Position numbers and translations under genes: made by a program. From Hydrogenophaga intermedia (GTDB lineage Bacteria > Pseudomonadota > Gammaproteobacteria > Burkholderiales > Burkholderiaceae_C), in the NCBI RefSeq assembly GCF_023715105.1, contig NZ_JAMBNO010000032.1, positions 1 to 34,041 on the forward strand: a stretch of 34,041 bases of DNA, read 5' to 3'. The notes beneath the pieces are model-generated. The model was given only the letters and a program-made list of their open reading frames with translations. It was not told where the DNA came from and did no database searches. Shown piece after piece: positions 23,484-31,611 of this stretch (position 1 is the stretch's first letter; each line of letters starts with the position of its first letter).

Positions 23484-26400
23484 GGCAGGGGCCCCTCGCC
23501 CTGTTCTTCGAGCCGGCGCTCCAGCGCCAGCAGGCGGTGTTCGATGCGTTCGCGGTGCTCGCCGCTTTCCTGCCACAGCCCGCGCCGGATCGCCTCCAGC
23601 AGGCGTTCGCCAAGCCCGCGCAGCGCCAGCGGGTTGTGCCGTTCCAGGAACTCCCGCGTGGCATCGTCATGCAGGTAGGCGTCGGCGATCAGTGCGTACT
23701 GCCGTTCGCCGACCACGTCGGCCGTGGCACCGAAGGCGAAGAGGTTGTCGACGGTGGCTGCGATTTCCACCGCGCCCTTGTAGCCGTGGCGCCGCACGCC
23801 CTCGAGCCATTTGGGGTTCACGGCGCGCGATCGCACCACGCGTGCCACTTCTTCGCGCAAGGTCCGGATGCGCGGGGAGCCGGGCACGCTGAAGTCGCCG
23901 TGGTAAAGCGCCGCCGGCGCGCCGGCCAGGTGCTCCACCGCCGCAGCCATGCCGCCCTGGAACTGCGCGTAATCGGCGGAGTCGAGGATGTCGTGCTCCC
24001 GGTTGTCCTGGTTGTGCACCACCGCGTCGAGCTGCGTCAGGCGCTGTTCAAAGGAGGCGCGTGCGGGCACTCCGTGACTGCCTTGCCCGTAGGCAAAGGC
24101 ACCGGCGCGCAGGTACGCTTCGGCGAGATCTCCTCTGCCCTGCCAGCGCCCACTGGTCAGCGACGGCTGCAGGCCGCTGCCGTAGCCTCCCGGGCGCGGC
24201 CCGAACACGCGCCAGGTCGCCTGCCGCAGCGCCTCCTCCGTGGTAGCGCCCGCAGCCTGGGCAGCGGCTGCTTCGCGCTGCACACGGGCGCGTACCGGGT
24301 TGACAGCATCGGGTTCATCGTCTTCGCTGATCGCCGCGACCGCCCGGACTGCGGTGTCGAACAGATCGATGACGTTCGGGAACGCGTCGCGCAGGAAGCC
24401 CGAAACGCGCAGGGTCACGTCCACCCGCGGCCGGTTGCGGATGCTCATGGGCAGCACCTCGATATCCACGACCCGGCCGCTGCCTTCGGCCCACTTGGGC
24501 CGTACCCCGAGCAGCGCGAACGCCTGGGCGAGGTCTTCGCCCCCTGTTCGCATGGTGCTGGTGCCCCAGATCGACAGGCCTGTTTCGCGCAACATCTCGC
24601 CGTGGTCCTGCAGGTGGCGCTCGATCAGGCGCTCGGCGGCGGCCGCGCCCATGGCGTAGGCTGTCGGCGTGGGCACGCAGCGCGTGTCCACCGAATAGAA
24701 ATTGCGGCCCGTCGGCAGCACGTCGGGGCGGCCGCGTGAGGGCGCGCCGCTCGGGCCCGGTGGCACGAAGCGGCCGGCCAAACCGCGCAGCAACTGCGCG
24801 ATTTCCTGCGGCCCGCACGCGTCCAGGCGCGGGGCCAGCACGTCGCGCAGCCGCTGCAGCACGGGCGCGGTTCGGGGCCAGGCACGCTCGTCGGCAACCG
24901 TCAGTTCCTGACCGTCATGCGCGGTGCCGACCGTCTGGGCCACGAGCTGCGCGGCCAGCAACTCAAGCCGTTCGCGCGTGTGACCGGCATGCCGCCAGGC
25001 CGACGACGCCAGCTGCTCGAGAACGGCCGGCCGCGGACCGCGCCACGGCTGGGCCCAGTCCGCATCGAGGACGTTGAAACCGTCGACTCCGTCGAGCTGC
25101 AGGTCCTGCGCCAGCGCCGCCAGCAGGCTGCGCTGGCCCGGCGCGGTGCCGCCGTCGAATCGCGCAAGCGCCACCAGGGTGTCGATGCGTTGGCGGCCTT
25201 GCGGCGAGCTTCCGAACGTGTGGAGTCCATCCCGGATCTGCGACTCCTTGATCTCGCACAGATAGGCGTCCAGGCGCGTCAGCAGCGCCTGGCGCGACGC
25301 GTCGTCGACGGGACGCTCGAAGCCCAGCTCCTCGTTGAGTTTCTCGTGCAGGACGCGTTCGAGGATCTCCTCGCGCAGGCGGCGGGCGCGCCGGGGATCG
25401 AGCGACAGCGCCTCGTAGTACTCGTCCATCTGCCGCTCCAGCTTTTGCAGCGGCCCGTAGGTTTCGGCGCGGGTCGCCGCCGGCATCAGGTGGTCGATGA
25501 TGACGGCCTGCGTGCGCCGCTTCGCCTGGCTGCCTTCGCCCGGATCGTTGACGATGAACGGGTAGAGATGGGGCAGCGGCCCGAGGATGGCGTCGGGCCA
25601 GCAGGCGGCGCCGAGCGCCACGCTCTTGCCCGGCAGCCATTCGAGATTGCCGTGCTTGCCGACGTGCACGACCGCATCGACCTTGAAGTTGCGTCGCAAC
25701 CAGAAATAGAACGCCAGGTAGCCGTGCGGCGGCACCAGGTCCGCATCGTGGTAGGTGGCCAGCAGATCGAGATCGCGTGCGCGTGCCGGCTGGATGCCGA
25801 CGAACACATGCGCGAAGCGAAGGCCGGCGATCATGAAGCGGCTGCTGCGCAGCATGGGATCGTGTTCCGGTGGCCCCCACATGGTGTTGACCGCCGCTCG
25901 GCTTTCGGGCGGCAGCCGCCCGAATTCCTCCTGGTAATCGGCCAGCGCCAGGCTCTGCTGCGCCGGTCGCGCGTCGTTGGCGCCGAGGTCATTGGTGACA
26001 GCGCCCGTGAGCGCCGCGATAAGCGCGTCGCCGTTCTCCGGAAGGTCCCCCGTCGCGAAGCCGGATGCACGCAGCGCCTGCAGGATCGCGACGGTGGAAG
26101 CAGGCGTGTCCAGGCCAACGCCGTTCGCCAGCCGCGCGTCGTCGTTGGGATAGTTCGCGAGGATCAGCGCCACTCGCTTGTCGCTGGCCGGTGTGTGGCG
26201 CAGCGCGCACCAGCGCCGCGCGAGTTCCGCGACGAACGCGATCCGCTCGGGCTGCGGCTGGTAGCGCGCAACGTCCAGCTCGGTGCGCTCGCAGCGCCAA
26301 GCCAGGCCCTTGAAGCTGACTGCGCGGGTGCCGATGCGCCCGTCCACTTCCGGCAGGACTACCTGCATGGCCAGGTCCCGGGGCGCCAGGCCATGCGGAT

Positions 26401-27328
26401 CGCCTTGCCACTGCTCGTAGGAGCAGCCTGCGGTGATGAGCTGCAGGACAGGGGCATCGCCGGCCAATCCGTCGGCCGCTGCGCCGGGAAGCGTGTGATC
26501 ACCGGTATCGTCCTGGCCAGCGCCGGTGGCAAAGTTGGTCGCGTTGAGGACCACGTCCACCTGGTGGGTCGTCGCGAGCGAGCGAATCATGTCCTGGCTG
26601 GCCGGATTCTTCAGTGAGTCCACCGCCACAGCCAGTGTGTTCAGGCCTGCCTTCGACAATGCTGCAAGCATGGCGTCGAAGACGGCCGTGTTGCCGGATT
26701 GCAGGTGCGCCCGGTAGAACACCAGCAAGGCCACTGGCGCGTCGTCCTGCCATGACTGTTCGCCGGGCAATACCTGCGGGCGATAACGCAAGGCAGCCGG
26801 CAGCGGCGCAGGCGGCGCAGGCCGCTCGCCCAAACCGAAGGCCGCATGGCCGATGAGCGAAAAGAACCGCAGCCCGTTGTCTCGGCCTCCTTCGCGCAGG
26901 CAGCGCCACAGGTGCCGGCACTCGTCGGGCGCTGCGGTGCTTCGCATGAGCAGTTGCGGGTCTTCGCTGAAGTCCCCCGAAAACATCGCCAGCCACTGTC
27001 CGCGCTCGCGCGCCAGGACAGTCGCGCGTTCCACGACATACGCCCAGTCGCTCGGGCTGCCGAGGTGGTCGATGACAACGACGCGCGCATGACGCAGCAC
27101 GTCATCGATATACAAGTCGGCCGACGCCGGCTGGCGCAGCCACATCAGGTTTGCCAGCCGCACAGTGGGATAGCCGGGCGCGAGTTGTCCGGCGACGTCG
27201 GCCAGCAGCGACAAGACCGTGTCCGCGGCGCTCAGCACGACGATGTCTCCAGGCGTCTGGACAACACGGACGACGCCTTGGCCACCGTCTTCGACATGAC
27301 CGCCGGGGCGTGCGGAGAGCAGGTGCAT
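23480..27328 (-). CDS. cobN: CobN, large subunit of cobalt chelatase
   Basis: This 1282-residue protein of the CobN/ChlH family binds the corrin ring and cobalt and inserts the metal into hydrogenobyrinic acid a,c-diamide. Segments typical of the family include FSGDFSEDPQLL, LITAGCSYEQWQGDPHGL, ILANYPNDDARLANGVGLDTPAS, VVHVGKHGNLEWLPGKSVAL, PTGRNFYSVDTRCVPTPTAYAMG, LSIWGTSTMRTGGEDLAQA and FGPRPGGYGSGL. The length is normal and there are no interruptions. The ATG at 27328 lies 17 bases after the cobW stop. It is followed at once by the AAA+/VWA genes that supply the ATPase of the same chelatase. Confidence 0.96.
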   Translation of the reverse strand: MHLLSARPGGHVEDGGQGVVRVVQTPGDIVVLSAADTVLSLLADVAGQLAPGYPTVRLANLMWLRQPASADLYIDDVLRHARVVVIDHLGSPSDWAYVVERATVLARERGQWLAMFSGDFSEDPQLLMRSTAAPDECRHLWRCLREGGRDNGLRFFSLIGHAAFGLGERPAPPAPLPAALRYRPQVLPGEQSWQDDAPVALLVFYRAHLQSGNTAVFDAMLAALSKAGLNTLAVAVDSLKNPASQDMIRSLATTHQVDVVLNATNFATGAGQDDTGDHTLPGAAADGLAGDAPVLQLITAGCSYEQWQGDPHGLAPRDLAMQVVLPEVDGRIGTRAVSFKGLAWRCERTELDVARYQPQPERIAFVAELARRWCALRHTPASDKRVALILANYPNDDARLANGVGLDTPASTVAILQALRASGFATGDLPENGDALIAALTGAVTNDLGANDARPAQQSLALADYQEEFGRLPPESRAAVNTMWGPPEHDPMLRSSRFMIAGLRFAHVFVGIQPARARDLDLLATYHDADLVPPHGYLAFYFWLRRNFKVDAVVHVGKHGNLEWLPGKSVALGAACWPDAILGPLPHLYPFIVNDPGEGSQAKRRTQAVIIDHLMPAATRAETYGPLQKLERQMDEYYEALSLDPRRARRLREEILERVLHEKLNEELGFERPVDDASRQALLTRLDAYLCEIKESQIRDGLHTFGSSPQGRQRIDTLVALARFDGGTAPGQRSLLAALAQDLQLDGVDGFNVLDADWAQPWRGPRPAVLEQLASSAWRHAGHTRERLELLAAQLVAQTVGTAHDGQELTVADERAWPRTAPVLQRLRDVLAPRLDACGPQEIAQLLRGLAGRFVPPGPSGAPSRGRPDVLPTGRNFYSVDTRCVPTPTAYAMGAAAAERLIERHLQDHGEMLRETGLSIWGTSTMRTGGEDLAQAFALLGVRPKWAEGSGRVVDIEVLPMSIRNRPRVDVTLRVSGFLRDAFPNVIDLFDTAVRAVAAISEDDEPDAVNPVRARVQREAAAAQAAGATTEEALRQATWRVFGPRPGGYGSGLQPSLTSGRWQGRGDLAEAYLRAGAFAYGQGSHGVPARASFEQRLTQLDAVVHNQDNREHDILDSADYAQFQGGMAAAVEHLAGAPAALYHGDFSVPGSPRIRTLREEVARVVRSRAVNPKWLEGVRRHGYKGAVEIAATVDNLFAFGATADVVGERQYALIADAYLHDDATREFLERHNPLALRGLGERLLEAIRRGLWQESGEHRERIEHRLLALERRLEEQGEGPLP

Positions 27329-27345
27329 GGCCAGCTCGCGTTCGA

Positions 27346-28401
27346 TCAGGCCGCCGCGGTCGCGGCGCCATCCAGTTCGGCCTGCAGCGCAGCTGCCTTG
27401 AGCCCGGCGCCGATCAGCACCAGGCGCGACTCGCGCGGCTCGTCAGCGCCCCAGGGACGATCGAAGTAGCTGTCGAAGCGCGTGCCGACCCCCTGGACGA
27501 CCAGCCGCATCGCGGCGCCCGGCAAGGCGACGAAGCCCTTGGCGCGGTAGATCTCGTGGCGGCCCACGAGTCCGCGCAGCGCGGCGAGCAGCTGTTCCCG
27601 ACTTTCGGGGCACACGCTGACCGATACTGAATCGAAGGCATCGTGGTCGTGGTCCTCTTCCGCGTCGTGATGGGTCTTGCGGGCATCGATCGCGTCCTCG
27701 ACGGCCCGCTGCAATCCCAGCAGCACGGCGAGATCGACTTGGCCATGCTGCGCCCGCACCAGCTTGACGCCCGGGGCGGCCTCCTTGCGGATCGCTTCTT
27801 CGACTGCTGCGAGCTGCGCCGCATCGACACCGTCGGTCTTGTGCACCACCACCAGGTCCGCCGTCGCCAGCTGGTCTTCGAAGAGCTCGGCCAGCGGCGA
27901 ATCGTGGTCGAGGTTGTCGTCCGCGCGCCGTTGCGCATCCACCGCTGCAGGGTCGTCGGCGAAACGGCCGGCCGCAACGGCCGGTGCGTCCACGACGGTG
28001 ATGACCGCATCCACCGTGAACGCATTGCGCAGCGCGGGCCACTGGAAGGCTTGCACGAGCGGCTTGGGCAAGGCCAGGCCGGAGGTCTCGATCACCAGAT
28101 GATCGATCTGGTCGCGCCGCGCCGCCAGTTGTTCCATCACGGGCGCGAACTCCTCCTGCACCGTGCAGCACAGGCAGCCGTTGGCCAGCTCGAACAGCTG
28201 TCCGTTGGGAACGCCGCTTTCGTCACAGCCGATCCCGCAGCCGCGCAGCAGTTCCCCGTCGATCCCGAGCTGGCCGAATTCATTGACGATGACGGCGATG
28301 CGCCGGCCTTGGGCGTTCTGCAGCAGCCGCCGCAGCAGGGTCGTCTTGCCGCTTCCCAGAAAGCCGGTGACGATGGTGGCGGGGATCTTTCGCGTTTGCA
28401 T
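27346..28401 (-). CDS. cobW: CobW, G3E-family GTPase/metallochaperone
   Basis: This 351-residue P-loop GTPase is thought to deliver cobalt to the chelatase. It has Walker A GFLGSGKT (13-20), the CxCC metal site as GCLCCT (C76, C78, C79), the base-recognition motif HKTD (187-190), and a histidine/acid-rich stretch HHDAEEDHDHD (244-254) that could hold metal ions. The C-terminal CobW_C domain includes YRAKGFVALPG. The length is normal. It stands directly before cobN and after cobO, the usual context, which favours CobW over zinc-handling paralogues. Confidence 0.94.
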   Translation of the reverse strand: MQTRKIPATIVTGFLGSGKTTLLRRLLQNAQGRRIAVIVNEFGQLGIDGELLRGCGIGCDESGVPNGQLFELANGCLCCTVQEEFAPVMEQLAARRDQIDHLVIETSGLALPKPLVQAFQWPALRNAFTVDAVITVVDAPAVAAGRFADDPAAVDAQRRADDNLDHDSPLAELFEDQLATADLVVVHKTDGVDAAQLAAVEEAIRKEAAPGVKLVRAQHGQVDLAVLLGLQRAVEDAIDARKTHHDAEEDHDHDAFDSVSVSVCPESREQLLAALRGLVGRHEIYRAKGFVALPGAAMRLVVQGVGTRFDSYFDRPWGADEPRESRLVLIGAGLKAAALQAELDGAATAAA

Positions 28402-28440
28402 GTGCGGTCCTGGTGTGGGTTCGAAGACTGGAAAGCGGCC

Positions 28441-29010
28441 TCAATCCTCGATGCCGCGCTGCGCCGGGACGCCGGCCTGGAAGTGGTGCTTGACGAGCGT
28501 CATCTCCGTGACGGTGTCAGCCAGCGCCACCAGTTCTGCCGGTGCGCTGCGGCCGGTGAGCACCACGTTCACGTGCGCCGGTCGCGCGCGAAGGCAGGCG
28601 AGCACCGACTCGAGCTGCAGCCAGCCATAGCGCAGCGGGTACATGATCTCGTCGAGCACCACCATGAAGTGCTCGCCCGCGCGCACAGTCGCCTCGGCGC
28701 GCGCCCAGCCTTCCCGGGCCAGCTCGGCCGAATGTTCGAGGTCGCGGCTCTTCCAGCTGAATCCGTCCCCCAGGCCCTCGATGGGGGCACCCAGGCGCTC
28801 GAACAGGCGGTGCTCGCCGAAGCGCGCCGTCGGCACTTTCATGAACTGGTAGATCTTCACCGTCTTGCCCCGCCCGAGAGCGCGCAGCGCCAGGCCGAAT
28901 GCGGCGGTGCTTTTCCCCTTGCCGCTGCCCGTGTGCACGATGATCAGGCCGCGCCGCTCGCCTTGTGGTTTGGGCGTATCGCGTTGCAGGGGCGGGGTCT
29001 CGATGTCCAT
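28441..29010 (-). CDS. cobO: CobO (BtuR/CobA type), corrinoid adenosyltransferase
   Basis: This 189-residue enzyme transfers the adenosyl group of ATP to cob(I)yrinic acid a,c-diamide, forming the carbon-cobalt bond. The P-loop HTGSGKGKSTAAFG (26-39) is of the inverted type typical for this family, followed by KIYQFMKVP, FSWKSRDLEHS, VVLDEIMYPLRYGWL and NVVLTGRSAPAELVALAD. The C-terminal tail HHFQAGVPAQRGIE is also characteristic. The ATG at 29010 has GAGAGA nearby and lies 19 bases after the cobB stop. It needs a Co(I) substrate, yet no reductase gene is seen in the window. Confidence 0.95.
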   Translation of the reverse strand: MDIETPPLQRDTPKPQGERRGLIIVHTGSGKGKSTAAFGLALRALGRGKTVKIYQFMKVPTARFGEHRLFERLGAPIEGLGDGFSWKSRDLEHSAELAREGWARAEATVRAGEHFMVVLDEIMYPLRYGWLQLESVLACLRARPAHVNVVLTGRSAPAELVALADTVTEMTLVKHHFQAGVPAQRGIED

Positions 29011-29029
29011 GGAAGATCTCTCAGGGAGC

Positions 29030-30331
29030 TCAGGGTCGCAACAGCTGCGCGATTGCCGCAGGGTTGCTCGGGAAATAAAGGTGCATGAATGAGGCGAACA
29101 GCCGTGCTGCGCGGAACACGCTTTCCGGCTCGCTGTGGCGCTTTTGCGGTTGCGTGTGCTGCGCGGGCCGCAGGTTCGTGTCGATGCGCGCGTGGTGGAA
29201 GGTGTGGCCGCGCACCTCCCCTTCCGGGAGGGCGACGCTGTGCATGCCCAGGTTGACCAGCCGGCCAGTCAGCGTGGCCCGGCCGGGCAGCAGCCCGAGC
29301 ATCGGGGTGCAGCGCCCCTGGGCATCGGTGATCGATTCCATCAGCGCCAGCATGCCTCCGCATTCGGCGAGCAGGGGGCGTCCGGAGGCATGGTGCGCAT
29401 GAACGGAATCGCGCCATCGGCCGTTGGCCGCCAACGCCGCCGCATGCAGCTCGGGGTAGCCGCCCGGCAGGTACAGGGCATCGGCCGCGACCGGCACACG
29501 CTCGTTCGCCAGCGGCGAAAAGTAGCTGAGCTCGGCCCCGAGCTCGCGCAGCATCTCCACGTTGGCGCGGTAGAGGAACGAAAACGCGGCATCACGGGCG
29601 ACCGCAATCGTCACCCCGCGCAAGCCGTGTGCTTGCGCAGCCGGCGCACCGGCTTGGGACGGGCCGCAGAATGGCACGGCTGCAGGCAGGGTGAGCGTGC
29701 TGTGGGCGCCCAGTGCCTCGGCCGCCGCAGCGATACGCTGGTCGAGATCGTCGATTTCGCCTGCCTGGACGAGGCCCAGGTGGCGTGAGGGCAATGCGTA
29801 GCGGGGATCACGAGGCAGCGATCCGTACCAGCGAATCGACGGCGGCAGGCTGTCGCGCAGCATCTGTGCATGGCCGGGGCTGCCGACGCCGTTGGCCAGT
29901 GCGCCAGCCAGCGTCAGGCCGGGTCGGTAGCTGGCGAGTCCATGGACGACCGCGCCGAAGGTCTGCGCCATGCCGCGAGCCTCGATCACCGCAAGCACGG
30001 GCAAGCCAAAATGCATGGCGAGCTCCGCGCTGGAAGAGACTCCGTCGTGCAGGCCCATCACCCCTTCCACCAGGATGAGGTCGCATTCCTGGGCCGCTCG
30101 GTGCAGTAGCTCGGCGCAATGTGCGGGGCCGCCCATCCACAGATCGAGCTGGTACACCGGCGCGCCGCTCGCGCGCTCCAGCACCATGGGGTCCAGGAAG
30201 TCGGGGCCGGTCTTGAACACGCGCACCCGCCGCCCGTGACTGCGGTGCCAATGGGCAAGCGCGGCCGTGACGGTGGTCTTGCCTTGGCCAGAGGCGGGCG
30301 CCGTCACCAGCAATGCAGGGCACGCCGTCAT
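29030..30331 (-). CDS. cobB: CobB, hydrogenobyrinic acid a,c-diamide synthase (glutamine-hydrolysing)
   Basis: This 433-residue amidotransferase amidates the a and c acetate side chains of hydrogenobyrinic acid before cobalt insertion. The ATP-binding N-terminal domain has TAPASGQGKTTVTAAL (10-25), FKTGPDFLDPMVL and LVEGVMGLHDG. The C-terminal amidotransferase domain has YLPGGYPELHA and the nucleophile in LLAECGGMLALM (C324), with FHHARID near the end. The length is usual. The ATG at 30331 overlaps the cobU stop (ATGA). Confidence 0.95.
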   Translation of the reverse strand: MTACPALLVTAPASGQGKTTVTAALAHWHRSHGRRVRVFKTGPDFLDPMVLERASGAPVYQLDLWMGGPAHCAELLHRAAQECDLILVEGVMGLHDGVSSSAELAMHFGLPVLAVIEARGMAQTFGAVVHGLASYRPGLTLAGALANGVGSPGHAQMLRDSLPPSIRWYGSLPRDPRYALPSRHLGLVQAGEIDDLDQRIAAAAEALGAHSTLTLPAAVPFCGPSQAGAPAAQAHGLRGVTIAVARDAAFSFLYRANVEMLRELGAELSYFSPLANERVPVAADALYLPGGYPELHAAALAANGRWRDSVHAHHASGRPLLAECGGMLALMESITDAQGRCTPMLGLLPGRATLTGRLVNLGMHSVALPEGEVRGHTFHHARIDTNLRPAQHTQPQKRHSEPESVFRAARLFASFMHLYFPSNPAAIAQLLRP

Positions 30332-30876
30332 GCCTTGACCCTCAGCTCCATGCCGGCGACCATGAGAGTGACGCGTTCGCAGGCTGCTGCCACTCGCTGG
30401 TGAAGCGTCCCTAGCGCGTCAAGATAACGCCGCACTTCCTGTCCGAGAGGCGCAACGCCCAGGCCGATCTCGTTGGAGACTAGCACCACCGGTCCCGCAG
30501 CGGCGCGCAAGGCGAGACAGAGCTCCTGCTGCTGCTGCTCCCAGGCTGCATCGCTCAGCCCCGGTCCTTGCAGGGGCATCAGTTGCTGCGTCAACCAAAG
30601 GGTCAAGCAGTCGACGACGACGAGCCGGTCGGGTGCGGGCAGCTCGCGCAAGGCTTGGGGCAATTCGCGTGGCACCTCCTGCGTTTCCAGCGCCGGCAGC
30701 AACCTGGAGCGCTCGAGCCGGTGGCGCGCAATGCGATCGCGCATTTCCTGGTCGGCGGGCAAGGCAGTGGCGATCAGCAATGCGCGGCGATCCGAGACTT
30801 GCAGCCACTGCCGCGCACGCGATTCCGCGCACCGGGATTTGCCGCTCCTGCGTCCGCCGAGGATCAACTCGTGCAT
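30328..30876 (-). CDS. cobU: CobU (CobP), adenosylcobinamide kinase/guanylyltransferase
   Basis: This 182-residue bifunctional enzyme phosphorylates adenosylcobinamide and converts the phosphate to adenosylcobinamide-GDP. It opens with MHELILGGRRSGKSRCAE containing the P-loop GGRRSGKS (7-14). It continues with IATALPADQEMRDRIARHR, carrying the histidine region to which GMP becomes attached in this family, VVVDCLTLWLTQQL and LVSNEIGLGVAPLGQEVRRY. The ATG at 30876 has AGGA eight bases upstream. It is the first gene after the B12 riboswitch and terminator, hence the lead gene of the biosynthetic transcript. Confidence 0.95.
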   Translation of the reverse strand: MHELILGGRRSGKSRCAESRARQWLQVSDRRALLIATALPADQEMRDRIARHRLERSRLLPALETQEVPRELPQALRELPAPDRLVVVDCLTLWLTQQLMPLQGPGLSDAAWEQQQQELCLALRAAAGPVVLVSNEIGLGVAPLGQEVRRYLDALGTLHQRVAAACERVTLMVAGMELRVKA

Positions 30877-30969
30877 CGGACGCGTCCTGGCGCAAACGCA
30901 AGCACGCCTCGACTGGTGAGGTCGGCGCAGACAGATCCGAAACAAACAGGCCGCATCGTGGACCGCCGG

Positions 30970-31006
30970 AAAAATCCCGCAGGCCCGTCCCTCCCGCAGG
31001 CCTGCG
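30970..31006 (-). terminator. Intrinsic terminator-like hairpin between riboswitch and cobU
   Basis: On the minus strand CGCAGGCC (31006-30999) and GGCCTGCG (30985-30978) form a perfect 8-base-pair stem, followed after GGA by five T residues (30974-30970). It lies about 37 bases after the riboswitch and 94 bases before the cobU ATG. The obvious inference is that it is the expression platform: with B12 bound, transcription would stop here. Confidence 0.65.
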
Positions 31007-31042
31007 TCTCAAGGCGTTTCGCTCTCGCGAACGCCACCTGTT

Positions 31043-31253
31043 GGCCGGTATCCGGGCTGACGAAGACAACCCATGTTTCCTTCCCAGGTCCTGGATGACC
31101 CAGTGGAGTGCAGACACAGGATGTGAGCCGCGAGGCTCACGTTCGCTTACCGTTGCGGGGGCAGCTCAGGTTGGCGACCGGCGCGCATACGCCGAGTCGC
31201 TTCCTGATTCCCGTTGAACTGCTTTGGCTGAAAGCCATTGCGAGCACCAACGG
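31043..31253 (-). promoter_or_regulatory. Cobalamin (AdoCbl-type) riboswitch
   Basis: Reading the minus strand, the conserved elements appear in order: GTTGGTGCTC at the 5' side, AACGGGAATCAGGAAGCG, the B12 box GAGCTGCCCCCGCAACGG with TAAGCG (31167-31144), a GTGAGCC/GGCTCAC hairpin, CACTGGG, CTGGGAAGG, and at the 3' end GTCAGCCCGGATACCGGCC. All hallmark blocks are present and spacing is normal at about 210 bases. It would sense adenosylcobalamin and lower expression of the cob operon starting with cobU. Confidence 0.95.
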
Positions 31254-31257
31254 CGGC

Positions 31258-31285
31258 ATGATAGCAGGCGCCCCTTCGCCCTCAA
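31258..31285 (-). promoter_or_regulatory. Candidate promoter of the cob operon
   Basis: On the minus strand TTGAGG (31285-31280) and TATCAT (31263-31258) are 16 bases apart. Transcription would begin near 31251, right at the start of the riboswitch, which supports the assignment. Confidence 0.5.
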
Positions 31286-31314
31286 ACCTGCAGCGGGCGG
31301 CCGGCAGCGTGCAC

Positions 31315-31320
31315 TATAAT
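31315..31320 (+). promoter_or_regulatory. -10 box TATAAT for the cbtB-cbtA-cobA/bluB arm
   Basis: A perfect TATAAT lies 94 bases upstream of the cbtB start. No good -35 box is visible 16-18 bases before it (the sequence is GC-rich), so an activator or an extended element may be needed. The downstream leader holds no second B12 box. Confidence 0.45.
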
Positions 31321-31414
31321 TTGCGCGCATCGCCGGCGACGGTGCTGCGTGCCCGGCTGTTGCCCGCGAGGCGCTTGCCCTCGAGAATGATCGCCCAACA
31401 TTAAAGGTTTCAGC

Positions 31415-31603
31415 ATGAGCTCACAACCGCTTACTCGCGTTTTTCAGGACGTCTCCTCCGAATCCTTCGGCGTTGCCCGACAGCTCGCGGCAGCAGCCGT
31501 CGTCGGACTGGTTGTGCTCTACGGAGTGGCGTTCGCCGAAAGTCCGCTGCTGCACAACGCTGCGCACGACGTGCGCCACATCACCGTCAAGCCCTGCCAC
31601 TGA
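31415..31603 (+). CDS. cbtB: CbtB, small subunit of the predicted cobalt transporter
   Basis: This 62-residue protein has one membrane helix (about residues 24-42, LAAAAVVGLVVLYGVAF) and a short C-terminal histidine cluster HNAAHDVRHITVKPCH, the defining CbtB pattern; the histidines and the final Cys-His are likely metal ligands. CbtAB is predicted from comparative genomics to take up cobalt for B12 synthesis. The ATG at 31415 has AAAGG seven bases before it. The cbtA gene starts eight bases after the stop. Here the pair is not preceded by its own B12 riboswitch, as it often is in other genomes. Confidence 0.92.
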   Translation: MSSQPLTRVFQDVSSESFGVARQLAAAAVVGLVVLYGVAFAESPLLHNAAHDVRHITVKPCH

Positions 31604-31611
31604 ACGGCTGC

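Noticed and set aside
22209..23678. 489-codon plus-strand frame opposite the chlI/chlD genes
   Set aside because: Antisense shadow of the AAA+ and VWA frames, with Arg/Ala/Gly-rich nonsense composition.
24917..26617. 566-codon plus-strand frame opposite cobN
   Set aside because: It is the antisense of a highly conserved gene at high GC, where long mirror frames are expected; no recognisable domain.
23480..27328. Possible frameshift or intein within cobN
   Set aside because: The 1282 codons are continuous, of normal family length, and conserved blocks occur in order.
30877..31117. Coding frame running through the riboswitch region upstream of cobU
   Set aside because: An upstream in-frame start would place codons through the terminator and riboswitch; the conserved protein starts at MHELILGG.
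31321..31414. Second cobalamin riboswitch in the leader of cbtB
   Set aside because: A GGTGCTG resembling the first block occurs, but no B12 box or later conserved blocks follow in the 94-base leader.
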